64,000 bases of DNA from Leucaena leucocephala (lineage: Eukaryota > Streptophyta > Magnoliopsida > Fabales > Fabaceae), in contig CM073537.1 in NCBI GenBank assembly GCA_037074615.1, forward strand, positions 13,101,989 to 13,165,988, in the 5' to 3' direction. Position 1 is the stretch's first letter; each line of letters begins with the position of its first letter. The position numbers were made by a program, and so were the translations under genes. Shown in pieces: positions 22,604-34,840 of this stretch. The notes below the pieces were generated by a model, which saw only the letters and a program-made list of their open reading frames with translations, had not been told where the DNA came from and did not search any database.

Positions 22604-23642
22604 AGTTGCAAATCCCATTGTGAGACTTGCAAATTCCATTGTAGAAGTTGCACATACTATAGCAGGATTTACAAATCTCATTAGCAGAGTAGCATACCAA
22701 CTACATTAGTTGCAGACTTCATAAAATGAGTTACAAATCTCACTATCAAACTTGCAAATCCAATTGTGGGACTTGCAAATATTATTGTGGAAGTTACAAA
22801 TACCATTGGGGAACCTATTGTCGGAGTTGCAAATGTCATCGAGAAAGTTGTAAATACCATTGGGGAAGTTGCAAATCCTATTGTCAGAGTTGCAAATCTA
22901 ATTGTAGCAATTACAAATCTAATTATGGAAGTTGTAAATCCAATTGTCAGAGTTATAAATCTAATTGTGGCAGTTCTAAATCCAATTATAGGATTTAAAA
23001 ATATCATTGTGCAATTAGTTGCAAATACTATTGTGGGAGTTGTAAATCCCATTGTGGGAGTTGCAAATCCTATTATCAGAGTTGTAAATCCTGTTGTTAG
23101 AGTTATAAATCCCATTATCTGAGTTACAAATCCAATTGTGGCAGTTCCAAATCAAATTGTGGAACTTGCAAATATCATTATGCAATTAATTGCAAATACC
23201 ATTGTGAAAGTTGTAAATCTCATTGTGGGAGTTGTAAATCCCATTGTGGAATTTGCAAATACCATTGTGGGAGTTACAAATTCAATTGTCAGAGTTGCAA
23301 ATCCCATTGTGGCAGTTACAAATCCCATTGTGAAACTTGCAAATACTATTGTCAGAGTTACAAATACCATTATGAGCATTACAAACCTAATGCATTACTT
23401 GCAGATCGTATTGAACGAGTTATAAATCCCATTGTGGAACTTGCAAATACCATTGTGGGAGTTGCAAATCCAATTGTCAGAGTTGCAAATCCCATTGTGG
23501 CAGTTGCAAACCCCTTTATCAAACTTGAAAATATTATTATGGAAGTTACAAATACCATTATAAGCATTACAAACCTAATGCATTACTTGCAGACCGTATT
23601 GAACGAGTTACAAATACCATTGTGAAACTTACAAATACCATA
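22603..23642 (+). repeat. 21-bp minisatellite, second block (about 50 units)
   Basis: About 50 head-to-tail copies of a unit near AGTTGCAAATCCCATTGTGGG follow each other with few indels. A larger repeat is also present: AAACCTAATGCATTACTTGC at 23383 and again at 23571, 188 bases apart (nine units less one base). Because 21 is a multiple of three and the unit lacks stops in several frames, long open frames appear on both strands: a Val/Asn/Pro/Ile heptad on one strand and a Cys/Lys/Ser one in another frame. I treat these as by-products of the repeat, not genes. Confidence 0.9.
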
Positions 23643-23782
23643 TGTACATAGTCATTACAAAATGTAATCATAGATATTAGAAAGTTTAACACTACAAATG
23701 TCGTATAGAGAAATATGATTGCCTAAGTTACAACATCAATTGGTCAATGGATGAAAATTCCAAAAATGAAACATTACACAAT

Positions 23783-24470
23783 TTAAACATCATCCAGATC
23801 AGGTTGTGGCATGTCTGTGGGAGGGTGTGGTAAGGATTTTTACTCTCATATTCTATTCTTCACAATAAACACCATTCATAGTCCTCATAACTGGTGTATG
23901 TCAATGTGACAGGGCATATAGCATACCCATGCAGAAAAATGATAGAAATGTTAAACCAAATAACTAAAAAGATAAATAAGATAGTTGTTTTATATTTTTA
24001 TACCTGGATTATTAGCAACGAATCAAATTGATGCCATCCACCCACTGGAACTTTAACTGTACCCATGTAAGGGGGATCCACTAAGTTGAATTGTGCAGTT
24101 TGTGAGCTATAGCTCCCTATGCCATAAACTATGACATAAAAGTTGTGACCATGAAAATGCATTGGGTGATTTTTAGTGTTTATTGTACCAGTGTCCTGCA
24201 GAATTATTTGCACCTTATTGCCATATTCAAGGACCTTTATTTTGGTCACATTCAATGACTGTGTATCATAATGAATTTTATTATGTGCCCCATATACAAA
24301 GTCATAGAGCTTTGGGGGTGCATCAGGAAAATCTTCAGTATATGATCCATTTATCTTCTTATAATAAGCTTCTAGAATTGACAGCTTGGGCTGATTGAAA
24401 CTTATATTTTTCATTAATAATTCTTAACATATAGGTCTTCCCAGTAATCACATCAATTTTATGGACATAT
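23783..24470 (-). pseudogene. Laccase pseudogene with internal deletion
   Basis: The minus strand has three parts of a plant laccase (multicopper oxidase; secreted, oxidises monolignols). First, about 24460-24415, GKTYMLRIIN from the N-terminal cupredoxin domain. It is joined out of frame to the C-terminal exon (24414-24004) with NISFNQPKLSILEA, DFPDAPP and the copper-ligand motif NHPMHFHGHNF, then PPYMGTVKVPVGGW. One lost base and a CGA-to-TGA change follow near 24035. A 75-base intron (GT at 24003) leads to the last exon at 23928-23783, where CYMPCHIDIH replaces the usual W(F/Y)MHCHxxxH, so one copper ligand is lost. About 250 residues are missing between the first two parts. It ends at a TAA at 23783. 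Confidence 0.85.
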
Positions 24471-25905
24471 GAAATGTTGGGAAAAACACATATGAGAAAA
24501 AAAGAAAAAGGGGAGATAGAAACTTTAAGTACAAGCAGTTAGAAGTTATGATAGATTATATTAGAAGAGTAGTCATTTTTAGTTGGTATATTTATAACAG
24601 GTTGAAGTTATCAAATATTCTGTTTTCTAGGGACTGTCATTAAAACCCACTGTGAGATAATTTAAAGCAATTTAGATAATAGTGTATCATATTCTTCATC
24701 ATAATCAGATTGTAGTATTGTTTGCTATCTCATATACCATTAGTGGAGCAATTATAGATAGGGCATGGATGACCGTTAATGGTATATGCATCTAGTCTTG
24801 AAGGAGCTCCTCCACTTTCTAAAGTGGCTTATTCAATCTGTACAAGGTCCTTTAGCCAATATTCCCCTGCCATTATTCTATCCAAGTCAAAATATCAGCA
24901 TTATAGTTATAAAAATACCTAAACAAATAATATAAATTCAAAAGCATAGGAAGGAGATGGCATCTCTTTGAAAACTTGGGTTCAATTCTTTCTGCGAACA
25001 TCTTTAAGGTAAAAGCAGTCATTTTTTGTTGTAGTGATGGAAATGGAGGTTTGAGATAGAAGGGAGGCTCTTAAAAAAAACTGGTGGTCTCTTTGTGGGT
25101 TAATTTATTTTTATGGAAGGAAAATAGGAAAAACAGGGATGATGTAGTTTCTCTCTTATATTTGTCAGCTTTCATGATTCCTCTAGCGTGGATTGGTGAT
25201 TATAAAGTGATGGGAAAGTGATTATTCAACACAACTTCATTGGTGGGAGGAGATTTCAGCGTAACTTTCTTTGTTTTATTATCTTTTTCTCTCTCTCTCA
25301 ACCTCTACTTCAACATCTTCTGTTGCAAATTATATCATTTGACTCATGATATAGATGACACACACGCTTATAAAAATATTTTATACCTGAATCTGCTGCT
25401 CTCTTTCTGCTTTAATCGCTAAACCATAATCTTTCTTCCAATCCTAAACGCAAAGTCACCTTTGACAATGATAATTTTTGACAATCCTAAATGCAAAATG
25501 TAAGGCGTTTATCGGATTTGAGCTTGGACGATGCTGGAATGAGGTTCGACAATCTTTGACGGCAACCAAGCAAGCACAACTTCAAGAACTATGACAATCT
25601 CAAGCTTTAGGGAGTTCTGCGTTTTCTAAAGTAAAATCCCCCACCTTTTTTTCATTTAGTCTAGGGGTAATTTGGTATTTACACATAAATTTACAAATGA
25701 CAGATTGGGCTCCCTGCCCAATCTGTCTTTTCTTATATTCAGATACCCATATTGTCATTTTAAAATTGAAGTGGGTTTTTCTTGTCTTTTTCCCTAAATA
25801 AATTAACCAATAAAATCACGAACTCAAATATTGATATATAACTTATAAATATTTTTATAAGTATTTGTTTGAATAAAAAACATGTCCTGATCTGAAACAT
25901 GCTTA

Positions 25906-28808
25906 CCTAAATTTTTCGTGATTATATTACATATAAGGAACACTTTTTTTCTACCATCAACATATATATATATATATAGAGGATTTCAAGTCACAGAAAA
26001 TAAATATCTCATGCCTAAGTACACCGAACGAGGCAGTTGTCGCAAGCAAGTTAATGAGATTCATTATTACATTGACAGAGACAGTTGGGTGGCAAATCAT
26101 TTCGTTTTTAATAAATAAACTAAGTTAAATTATATAAAATTCACATAAATTTTAAATTATAGTATATAAATAATTTTTTAATTACTTTTAAGCTTAATAA
26201 TAAATCATTATGCGCTTTTAAGTTTATGCTAATAATCTCAATTATCAATTATATAATACTCTTTTAAGTTTTATTTTTGTATATATATATATATATAATT
26301 TTCTCAAACTTCAAGTTATATATGTGAGTGCGTAGATAAGCTTCCTAAATCTTAAATTAGGTATGGATAAGTAATAAATAAAATTAATTATAAGAGGATT
26401 ATTTTCATAAACATAAGGGTTCAAAGGGGTTCACTGTAAAATTTCCGTATTTAAGAAAATTATGTACACGTGACTCAAAATTATGCTTCGCTTGGTTTCA
26501 TCATTTAAGATAAAAAAAATGAATGTTATAATTTGTAATACAATATTCAAAAATACTTTTTGGAGTTAACTTATCGTATATTAGATTTCTTTTTAATTTT
26601 TTTGTCAATGCCAACATACTTTTAACTTGTTCTACTATTCTCATAGCTCTTATATTCAAAATAGAAAAAAATACTATTTTATGAGAGGAGAAACCCTCCA
26701 CTTCTTTATCCTGACCATTAGATCAATTTAAAATGCTTGAGATTCAACATCTTATAAAAAGTTAAAAAAAAATATTTTAATATAAAGGCTTAAACTATTT
26801 ATATCAAATTTTAATAATTTGAATTTATTTATATAAATTTTTTATTATCTGATATTATTATAGAATACTAAATCTCTACCATTTAAAGTTGATCTGATGA
26901 TAGAAATAAAAAATTGAGGGAAGGGGAGAGATTCTCTTCCCCTATTTTATAGGGTCGAGGGCTTATTCCCTTCCCCTATTTCTCTTGTAAATTCGGTGGA
27001 TTGTTATTGTTACGAAAACAGGAAAAGCAACAATAATTGGTGTGGGCCCTTTGATTTTATGAGGTAACTAAAATTATATATGATCGCTACTACACCATTA
27101 ATATGGTAGGATCCACATATTTTTTTCTCCTAATTTTATTATATATAAATATTTTCTTAAAAATAGTAATGTTATTGTTATGCATGTGAATTTAATTAAT
27201 TTCCTCTCCTTCCTACTTTTTTCGCCCAATAAAAATAAGAAGAGAAAATTACTTCTCACTTTTTCCCCAACTTTTCTCTCTAAGAATAGTAAAATTTTAT
27301 ATTAAAAAAATTCTTCTTTTAAATCTGCCCATAATATTTTCACTGTTCACTTCCTCATATAATTTTTGGGACTTGAAATATTATTTATATTATTAATAAA
27401 GCATATCAATTCTCTCACCATTGTCAATACCAATGTTTTTATTTGTATTGTTTAGTGCCACATTTCGAACACTTACTTAATCCTTCGTGTTTTTTTATAT
27501 AATATATAATTATTAGGGCAAGCATAGATCTTCTTAAACCCTAAACCTATCAGATACAAAACTTTCTTAGTTTCATATGTGCCTTTTGGAAGTGAATTCT
27601 TCATTGGAAGCGTATCACTCAACAATTCAAGCAATTATATGAAACTACTTTCAATCCACTCATTTCTTGTTTTTAAATTCATCAATTTAGAAACTATTGA
27701 CAAATGTGTATGCTTATCATCGTACCTAGGGTACAAGGGCGTCTATGTATCCCCGCGTAAGCTCTCATATACAGGAGAGAATTATTGCACAAACGACTCC
27801 GCCTCTATATCAAGAATCATATCGTATATTTTGTCGTCCATTCACAACTTTATCCTTATGAGATGATGATGTCCTTGTATACCTCAGATTTAACCCATCA
27901 TAAATAAGATGCTATATAATGATATTAATAGCATGGTGGCTCTTGTTTAAGCATTTCACAAAAGGCAAAAATACAATCCACTTTTAATGGGTTTATTTGT
28001 TTGAGTAAATTCGAGAAACATTTCTAGCCTATTTTCATATTTTTCACTCGTTCTTCTAGCTTTCATCCAACTACGGTTCATTGTACTTACTACCTATTTA
28101 ATGAGCATAAAATCTATCGAATTCTCTCAATCTAATACTTAACTAGAAATTTAAGGGTTGCCTTATTTAATTTAAAAAAATTGTTGGCAAAGTTTCTCCT
28201 TAGAGTAAGGTACCCCAAAATTTGAACACAAGTAAATACAACTAGAAGCAGCAATAGAAGAGGTCAATTGCAACCATTAAAAGGTAATCCATATTGCTAA
28301 TACAGAAAACAAATCAAAATTAATGACTTTCTAGAGTAAAAGTTTCAACTTCAAAACGATAACTCAAATAAGCTTCATTTGTTATGAAACTTTGAATGTA
28401 AGTTCCTTTTAAACCAAAGTGTTCAACTAAACAAATTTCTTAGACAAATAATCACCACAATGCTCATACAAAAAATAACCCAAAAATTCAAAATAAATCA
28501 CTAAAAATATGAAAACAATGCAAACTTGCAAAATAAAATTGGAATGCTTCAACAAGTATTTCAAGTCATGCATAGAAAGTAATTAATGTTTCCAATCACA
28601 TAATATAAACATTATTTAGCACAAATTTAACTTAAACAGTCTCTAAACTATAGCAACATTGAAAAACCCAATGCAAAATGATCTAAAGATTAAAATCAAG
28701 ATACCCATTTCATTTATTGAAATTTTCAGTAATCAAACTTGCCAAAAAGAGAGAACCAAATCATTAGGAATGAGACAAATGAATTATAAAGAGCTTACGG
28801 ACTAAAAC
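25906..28808. other. AT-rich intergenic stretch, no gene seen
   Basis: No frame longer than about 95 codons and none with recognisable motifs is present. Simple TA runs lie at 25964-25978 and 26279-26297. A MITE candidate at 26684-26936 is the only structure noted. Positions 28170-28808 may be inner sequence of the CACTA element whose right end is at 31111. Confidence 0.4.
26684..26936. mobile_element. Candidate MITE
   Basis: An arm at 26684-26735 (GAGGAGAAACCCTCCAC onward, with GACCATTAGATCAATTTAAAA) is an imperfect inverted copy of 26879-26936 (TTTAAAGTTGATCTGATGA to GGGAGAGATTCTC). The spacer is about 145 bp. No target duplication was found and the superfamily is unknown. Confidence 0.45.
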
Positions 28809-30637
28809 TGTTAGATTATATATATTTTGATAATGCCAAAAGAGAAAAGAAAATCAAGTTATGAAAAAGTGTTTTTGAAGTAATGAAAATAAATTTGTAA
28901 TCAATTGAAGTTAAATGAAGAAGTTAGTAGAGTTAATTGATTAATTGTTCGATTATTGATAATTAATCGATTAATGAGTGATAATTAATTGATTAGTTAA
29001 TCGATTAATGTCAAGAGCTGACCTTTTAGAAGTAAGTTAATAAGTCAATTAATCGATTGGTTAATTGATTAATCTATTGAAAATATATTTTCTCTTAATC
29101 AAATATATTGCTATTAATTGATTGATTAATCGATTAATTTATATTAATCTGTTAACTGTTTGATTAATTTATAAAATTCAAATATAAACTAATTAATCAT
29201 TGGTTAATCGAGTAATTTTTATTAACAGATTAACTATTCGATAATTTGTGTTGAATTTTTTCTAATTTAATTCTTCCAAACACATTAATTGACTATACAT
29301 TTGATTAATTTATATTAATTGATTACTTCATAAACTTTAAATATATCTCTATTTTAAGCTACAAACACATTTCATATTTCAAATGATTTATTTAAGTGAA
29401 AATATGCTTATGTTTTTCATTATTCTTCATAACAAATCTTTTAAGAAATTTATCTTTATAAATTTATATCATATATGCATGAATAGTCCAATGAAGTATG
29501 ATGCTCTGTTTTCTGTTTCACACGTTAATTCTAATTAATCGATTGGGTAATCAATTAATATAACATAATTCTTAAAAATAAGCAGAATCCTTAATTGATC
29601 TTAAAATGTTTATAACTAAATTTATTCTCAAACATTTGATCATTGATGGAGCTATCAAATATGATTGAATATGCATTATTCTATTATCATCATTGTTGTG
29701 ATTAATCCCATTCAAGTTTAAATTCATTTCATCAAGTCCTCACTTCACGTGTTTATATTCTAACGATTAAATATTGAAGTGTTTATAGGATTACTAACAG
29801 AAGTTCAGACTAAGTTGAGTTCAAAGCTAGAGATAAAAATAGATCGAGATAAAAGCCAACAGACGTTTAACGACAAAAAGACAAAAAGCCTCAACAGCTA
29901 CAATGGCTAATTTAATGATCATATTTCCAATGGGAAGAAAACTCAACGGAAGAAAACCTCAACGAAAATAATGATCATAGGTCATAAACACCAACTACAA
30001 ATAGAAGAGCATTCAAAGTTAAGAGGTTGGAGACTATGGACGATAAAAGGGAACAACGACTGATGCAATGAATATCATTATCCAGAAAAAACATTCAACT
30101 CTCCGTTCATTATAGATTATTTCATTAAGAGAGAGAAATACCATGAGCCACAATGTTTATCATTCATTCTATCTGAGAGTTAGATACACCCTTCATTTCT
30201 TCATCTATCTAAGAGCAAAACCTTGGAATCAGAGGTCCAAAGTTGGGATTTGCTCGTATCTGTTTGAGGGGGAGTGTTGCCACCGGAAGTGTAGTGTAAC
30301 CTCAAGTTTGAGGTGGTTCTCAATTAGCCGTAAAAATTGAGCTTGTAAAGGCTACCAAGAGCCTATTGTAATCTTGGTGTATAGTGGATTGAAAAATTTT
30401 AGTAGGAAGTTGAGGATTGGACTAGGTCAAAGAAAAATTGAACCAGGATAAATTCTCTGTACAAATTCTTCTTCCTTAACTTTTTAATTTCCAGTAACTT
30501 ATGTTCAATCAGAGTTTTTCAAATTATATAGTTTTACTCATCAAGTTTTTCAAAAAAATTTAAAAGTTCTTAGATATCATCGTTCACCTAATTTATACCC
30601 CTCTTAGATGATCTAGTCTATCTACCTAAATTTAACA
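28809..30637 (+). mobile_element. SIRE/Maximus-like solo LTR
   Basis: It starts TGTTAGATTATATATATTTT and GATAATGCCAAAAGA, the usual SIRE LTR opening. Near its end it has the typical run with GTGTAGTGTAACCTCAAG, TTGAACCAGGATAAA and CACCTAATTTATACCCCTC, ending TTTAACA at 30637. Flanks AAAAC (28804-28808) and AAAAT (30638-30642) agree at four of five bases. About 1.83 kb long, with no primer site or coding sequence after it, so a solo LTR is likely. The front half is dense in TTAATCGATTAA palindromes. Confidence 0.7.
28915..29560. repeat. Array of TTAATCGATTAA-type palindromes inside the SIRE-like LTR
   Basis: At least ten copies of TTAATCGATTAA or one-base variants (TTAATTGATTAA, TTAATCGATTGG) occur, densest at 28935-29150. 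Each core is self-complementary. Spacing is irregular. Confidence 0.7.
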
Positions 30638-31111
30638 AAAATAATACACACAAAAAGAAAATTGAACAACGAACCATGAACATGGTGACTATAACATCGA
30701 AATGATGTGGAAGCGGCCGAGAAATGTTGGGAAAGTGTCAATAACAACCAAAGGAAGAGGAATTGGTGGTGGGACAGAGTTCTAGGACCATCACGACAAC
30801 TTTAGGAAAGTGAAAGTGAAACTAAAAATATAAGTGGCTAGTTTAAAATTCAATCTAGAAGAGCTTTTAATATCAGTTATAATACTTAATCGACGTTGAA
30901 AACAAATTCACATTGTTTCCACAAAACCCACGTTGAATGAGAGCTATGTTTTATAGTTTTACTCGCCTTGAAGATATATGACGTCGCTTATTCATATAAC
31001 CCACGTTAAAAGTTTCAAACTATTTCAAAAATGCCATCTCCTTTTTTAAACGTCGCTTTCCCCTATAACCGATGTTAAATAGCGACGTAAAACCCCTTAT
31101 GTGTAGTAGTG
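30638..31111. mobile_element. Right end of a second CACTA family
   Basis: The right end reads CTTATGTGTAGTAGTG, the inverted form of CACTACTACACATAAG. Subterminal words ACGTCG, CGACGT and ACCCACGTT(A)AAA repeat at 30890-31095 in both orientations. The left end was not found; the SIRE-like LTR probably inserted into this element, and 28170-28808 may belong to it. Confidence 0.55.
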
Positions 31112-31335
31112 ACAATAATAATAAATAATCTCTCCTACATTGTATGGGATTAAAAATAAAAAAGTGAGCGTGAGTGCTAGGAACTAAATCATTAATAAAT
31201 TAATTTATTATATTTATTTAATTCCAAGTGAAGTCAATTTTTTATTAATTAAAGCCATAGTAGCATATTAATGAAACCGAACTCTCAACAGGATTCGAAC
31301 TTTAGTTCTCCACGTTATGAAAGACTAGATCTTTC

Positions 31336-32540
31336 AATAATAGAAAAAAACTTTTAACGGCAGTGAAAAGTGGCATTTCATGGTAGTTTTGGGAGCAGTG
31401 TAAATTATACTACTGTTATAAATCTATCTTTTTAATGGCAGTTACAAAACCGCCGTTAAAAGTAATATTTTACAGCGATTTTATGCGAAAATTACTGTGA
31501 AAGGTGAAAAATTAACAGAGTTAATTGCTTTATTTCCATAGTAATTCTGGCTAAAACAGCTGTGGAAAGCTATACTTTTTTTATTTTTGTTAGCTTTCCT
31601 TAGCCTACATCTATCATCAGTTACCTCGGCCACATTCATCAAAAGCATCAGACCAGATCTGGAGAAAAGAAGTGAAATATCTGGCAAAAAAGTTGAAGAT
31701 TTAGCAAGGTTTTGCTATTGAAGCTCTTCAAGCTCCTTCTGACACAATAGTGAGGAGATTCAAATGAGTACGAGGTTGAATGAATGAAGAGAAAGATGAC
31801 GAATACAAAAAAAATGTATAAGTCTTTAATACAAAGATTAAAGACGAAATTACAATTTATAAATAAGAGTAACCAAAAAAGCAAGAAAAATGAGCAAATG
31901 ATGAAATTAAATGGTGATTTACAGCTTTCATAACAGAGGACAGCGATGGAGATGACGAAGATAGGCACCAAAAATATGAGGAAACGGGACCTTCGTACAA
32001 GTCTATCGTGGTAGCGGCAGAGGAACGGTACCTCAAACGTCTATGAAAAAGTGGAAGTAAAACTATAATCAAGTCAGAGCTTTTAAATTTTTGAGGGATT
32101 TTTAACTTATAAAACAGTCGGAAAAAGTCCACTATACTCACTTTTAATTATGATTTTTCATAAGACCGCTGTTAAAAATTCCCTCTAATCACTTTTAACA
32201 ACGATTTTAAAAAATCACAATTAAAAGTCCCCTTTAAAAACTTTTAATGGCGATTTTTTAAAATTGCCGTTAAAAGTCACTCTAAATCATTTTTAACGGC
32301 GATTTTAAAAAATCGTCCTTAAAAGTCCCCCACTTTTAGTACTTTTACTCCACCACGAGTTTTTTAAACTTGGGTGGAATAATTTTAATGGAAGACTTTT
32401 ATATAACCACGTTAAAAATTTAGAAAAAGTATTTTAAAATAAAATTTATTTATGAAAATATCACGACTTTTATTTTTCATGGTAATTTTGCTTATAACAG
32501 CTATGAAATAGTGCCGTGATACATATTTTTCTAAGTAGTG
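31336..32540. mobile_element. Complete non-autonomous CACTA transposon
   Basis: The left end CAATAATAGAAAAAA is one or two changes from CACTACTAGAAAAA. The right end TTTTTCTAAGTAGTG is an intact inverted CACTA end. TTT flanks both sides (31333-31335 and 32541-32543), a 3-bp target duplication as expected. The right subterminal part (32110-32340) has at least four successive hairpins of the type CTTTTAATGGCGATTTTTTA with its inverted half. No transposase is present. It shares its middle with the element at 5179-6104. Confidence 0.75.
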
Positions 32541-32850
32541 TTTATGCAAAATGGGGGTTGCTTAAATTCTTTGTTTACAATCCCCCATTGAGGATACATC
32601 TTTTTGTCTTGTAGATAAAGTAAGATAATGGGCTTATGTTTGGAGATAGTTGTCATATGGCTTAGTGACCCCAAGTTACTTCTTGTTTTTTTTTATAACT
32701 ACACAATTTTATTAAATAAAAATAATATATTACAACTGAGTCTAAATTATAAAATATAAACAAATAAAGGACATGTATTCAAAAGATTGGATAAATTAGG
32801 TATGAGACACCCCGGATATGAGAGAAGTTAAAGAACTTCAAAATCAGTTA

Positions 32851-33104
32851 CTTCTTTCTCCCTCCATCCAATTTATAAGATTTTTTTTAACCAAATTATT
32901 ATTCAAAAAATAATTAAAATTAGTTAAAAATAATAAATATATAGAGAATATTTTTTTTAAAATATACCCTTATTTATAGTGGTAAGTGAGAGAGAGTAAT
33001 AATCATTATGATGATAAAAGAGAATAAATGGGGGAATTAATGAAAAGAGGATCTATAAAAGGGCACAAATCATTTTAAAAAAATCTTATAAATAGGGACA
33101 GAAG
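32851..33104. mobile_element. Stowaway-like MITE
   Basis: The left arm CTTCTTTCTCCCTCCATCC then AATTTATAAGATTTTTTT pairs with the right arm AAAAAATCTTATAAATAGGG then ACAGAAG. TA flanks both sides (32849-32850 and 33105-33106). The CTCCCTCC start, TA target site and 254-bp length fit Stowaway (Tc1/mariner-derived) MITEs. Confidence 0.65.
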
Positions 33105-33106
33105 TA

Positions 33107-34840
33107 TTAAACAAGACTAGCATTTAAGAGAGAATGAATTGGATGTCTTTAAAAAAGCATTTTGAATTTTTTTTCTCAACTAAAAACAAAAAATGATAAA
33201 GAGAGTTTGAGAAACATTAATAAAAAAATTCATACTTAGTTCAACCAAGCTACTTATCCTACATCTAATTCTTAAAAATTTAACAAGATTTTTTATTAAA
33301 CTCAAACAATTAAAATTGAGTACCTACAAAAGTACTCAAACAATTAAAATTGAGTACCTACAAAAGTACAGTACAAACATAATACTTAGTTTTGATTTCT
33401 TTGTTACCCTTTTTTTGTATTTGGCAAAACGCTTAACTAAAAACTAATTATTAGACAAATTTATTTTTTATTTTTAAAAATAAAAATTATTCTAAGAATA
33501 AAGAATAAAAAAAGGCCATGCTGATTCTTCTTTTTTTTTTTTTTGAAGTTAAACTGAATACTCAAGAAAATTCTATAAATGAATTTGATACCATTTCTTG
33601 AGTATTGATTCAAATACATAAAATTGGAAGTCACAGGTCTTTTATTTATATTTTTCTGAAATTTTATTTTATTTGCTAAAATTTTTATCATCCTTTGCCT
33701 GCAATTGACTTAATACAAACAGGGGAACATAGTGCAAAATAATATGAACTTTTATTCGATTATTATTTTTGTTAATATCAACCATTTATACTTTTATTTA
33801 AAAATAAAATATCATGTACTCCGTTGTTTGGGAATAGTTGTACCATATCCTATCTCATGCTTTTTCATTTTAAAAAAACAAGAGAAAATAGAAAAAAAGT
33901 CCCCTATTAAAAATATTTTTGTTGAGAAGAATAGAAATTAGAGTATTGGTACTCTATATATATAAAATTTATAAAATATCAATATTTTTTATGTATAAAA
34001 ATTTATCAAATCTTTTTCATTAATAAAATTTATAAGGTTTTTTTTTTCTAATTTTTTCTTAAAAAATTGGTTGCCTAAATTTACTTGTTGATATTTTAGC
34101 CCGTCAGCATAATTCACTCACTCTCACTCCCAATGTTTTCACAAAATTCGTGGTGAATCTCTAAAACAAAGAAAAAAACATCAAACTTACGATTTAAAGA
34201 GGGTTTTATTGCGTGTATTATTTTAATTAAAAATATAGTTTTTTTTAAATAAAATTTAGACCTATCAAATCAAATTTAAATGCCTCAATTTTAATAATCA
34301 ACTCAATTAAAAAAATCCTATATAAAGGAAATTTAAATTTATATTATTAATTCAGAGTTAAGTTAGAAATCCTAATTTAAGAAGTACTTTACGAATTGTT
34401 TGCTAAAAAAAGAAAAAGAAATACTTTACGAATTATATATATTTAAAAATAAAATTTATAAAATTCACATAATATAACCCCTATTGCTTTCGCATTTAAA
34501 TCTCCCACCATCCTAAAGTATTTCCAGTTTCGACACATTTTGTCTGGATATACAATTTTTGCAAAATCAATTCCATAGTACATCCACGTGAAGAAAAATA
34601 TATCGTATAGTATCTTTTTTTCTGGTCAAGACAATGTGGTTGTGAAAAATTAATGATATAAATAAATGATTAGGGTCCATCATATATCTGGCACAAGAAA
34701 TACTTGTTGCTAGCTTTGACCTTTTAATTAATTCTTATTTGCAATTCTTGTCAGTCTTTCTCCCCAATAACATCATTCCAACAAGTTTATCAATATACTC
34801 TCTCTATGGTTTATAAGGGCCATTTTTTCTTCTTCTCAAC
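33107..34840. other. AT-rich stretch without a gene
   Basis: No gene is supported. The only structure is a perfect 34-bp tandem pair at 33301-33368. Homopolymer T- and A-runs are frequent. Confidence 0.4.
33301..33368 (+). repeat. Perfect 34-bp tandem duplication
   Basis: The unit beginning CTCAAACAATTAAAATTGAG occurs twice without a mismatch (33301-33334 and 33335-33368). Its core CTCAA...TTGAG is itself palindromic. Confidence 0.95.

Larger units (their letters stand above)
18245..25905. mobile_element. Candidate Pack-MULE-like element with long terminal inverted repeats
   Basis: Two long segments are inverted copies of each other: about 18245-18735 on the left and about 25615-25905 on the right. 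Both outer ends carry AAGCATGTTT. Inside, both share GACAAGAAAA, GACAGATT, CCCAATCTGTC and TACCAAATTACCC in the same order on opposite strands. The left arm has about 190 extra bases near 18350-18540. Long inverted repeats flanking gene pieces are the hallmark of Mutator-like carriers. Inside are exon-like segments of an unknown gene, a 21-bp minisatellite and a laccase relic. No transposase is present and I could not find a 9-bp target duplication. The superfamily assignment is therefore inference; the inverted repeat itself is directly visible. Confidence 0.55.

Noticed and set aside
22681..23425. Open frames of 75-144 codons on both strands over the minisatellite
   Set aside because: They follow from a period divisible by three and a unit without stops. 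They overlap each other, and nothing marks a promoter, start or splice context.
22603..23642. Repeat array resembling a CRISPR
   Set aside because: Units are contiguous 21-bp copies without unique spacers, in a plant nuclear context with no cas genes.
27579..27866. Plus frame of 95 codons
   Set aside because: No motif, no supportive context and a strongly AT-biased composition.
31481..32141. Minus frames of 68-107 codons
   Set aside because: They lie inside the non-autonomous CACTA element, are hydrophobic by T-richness and match no transposase.
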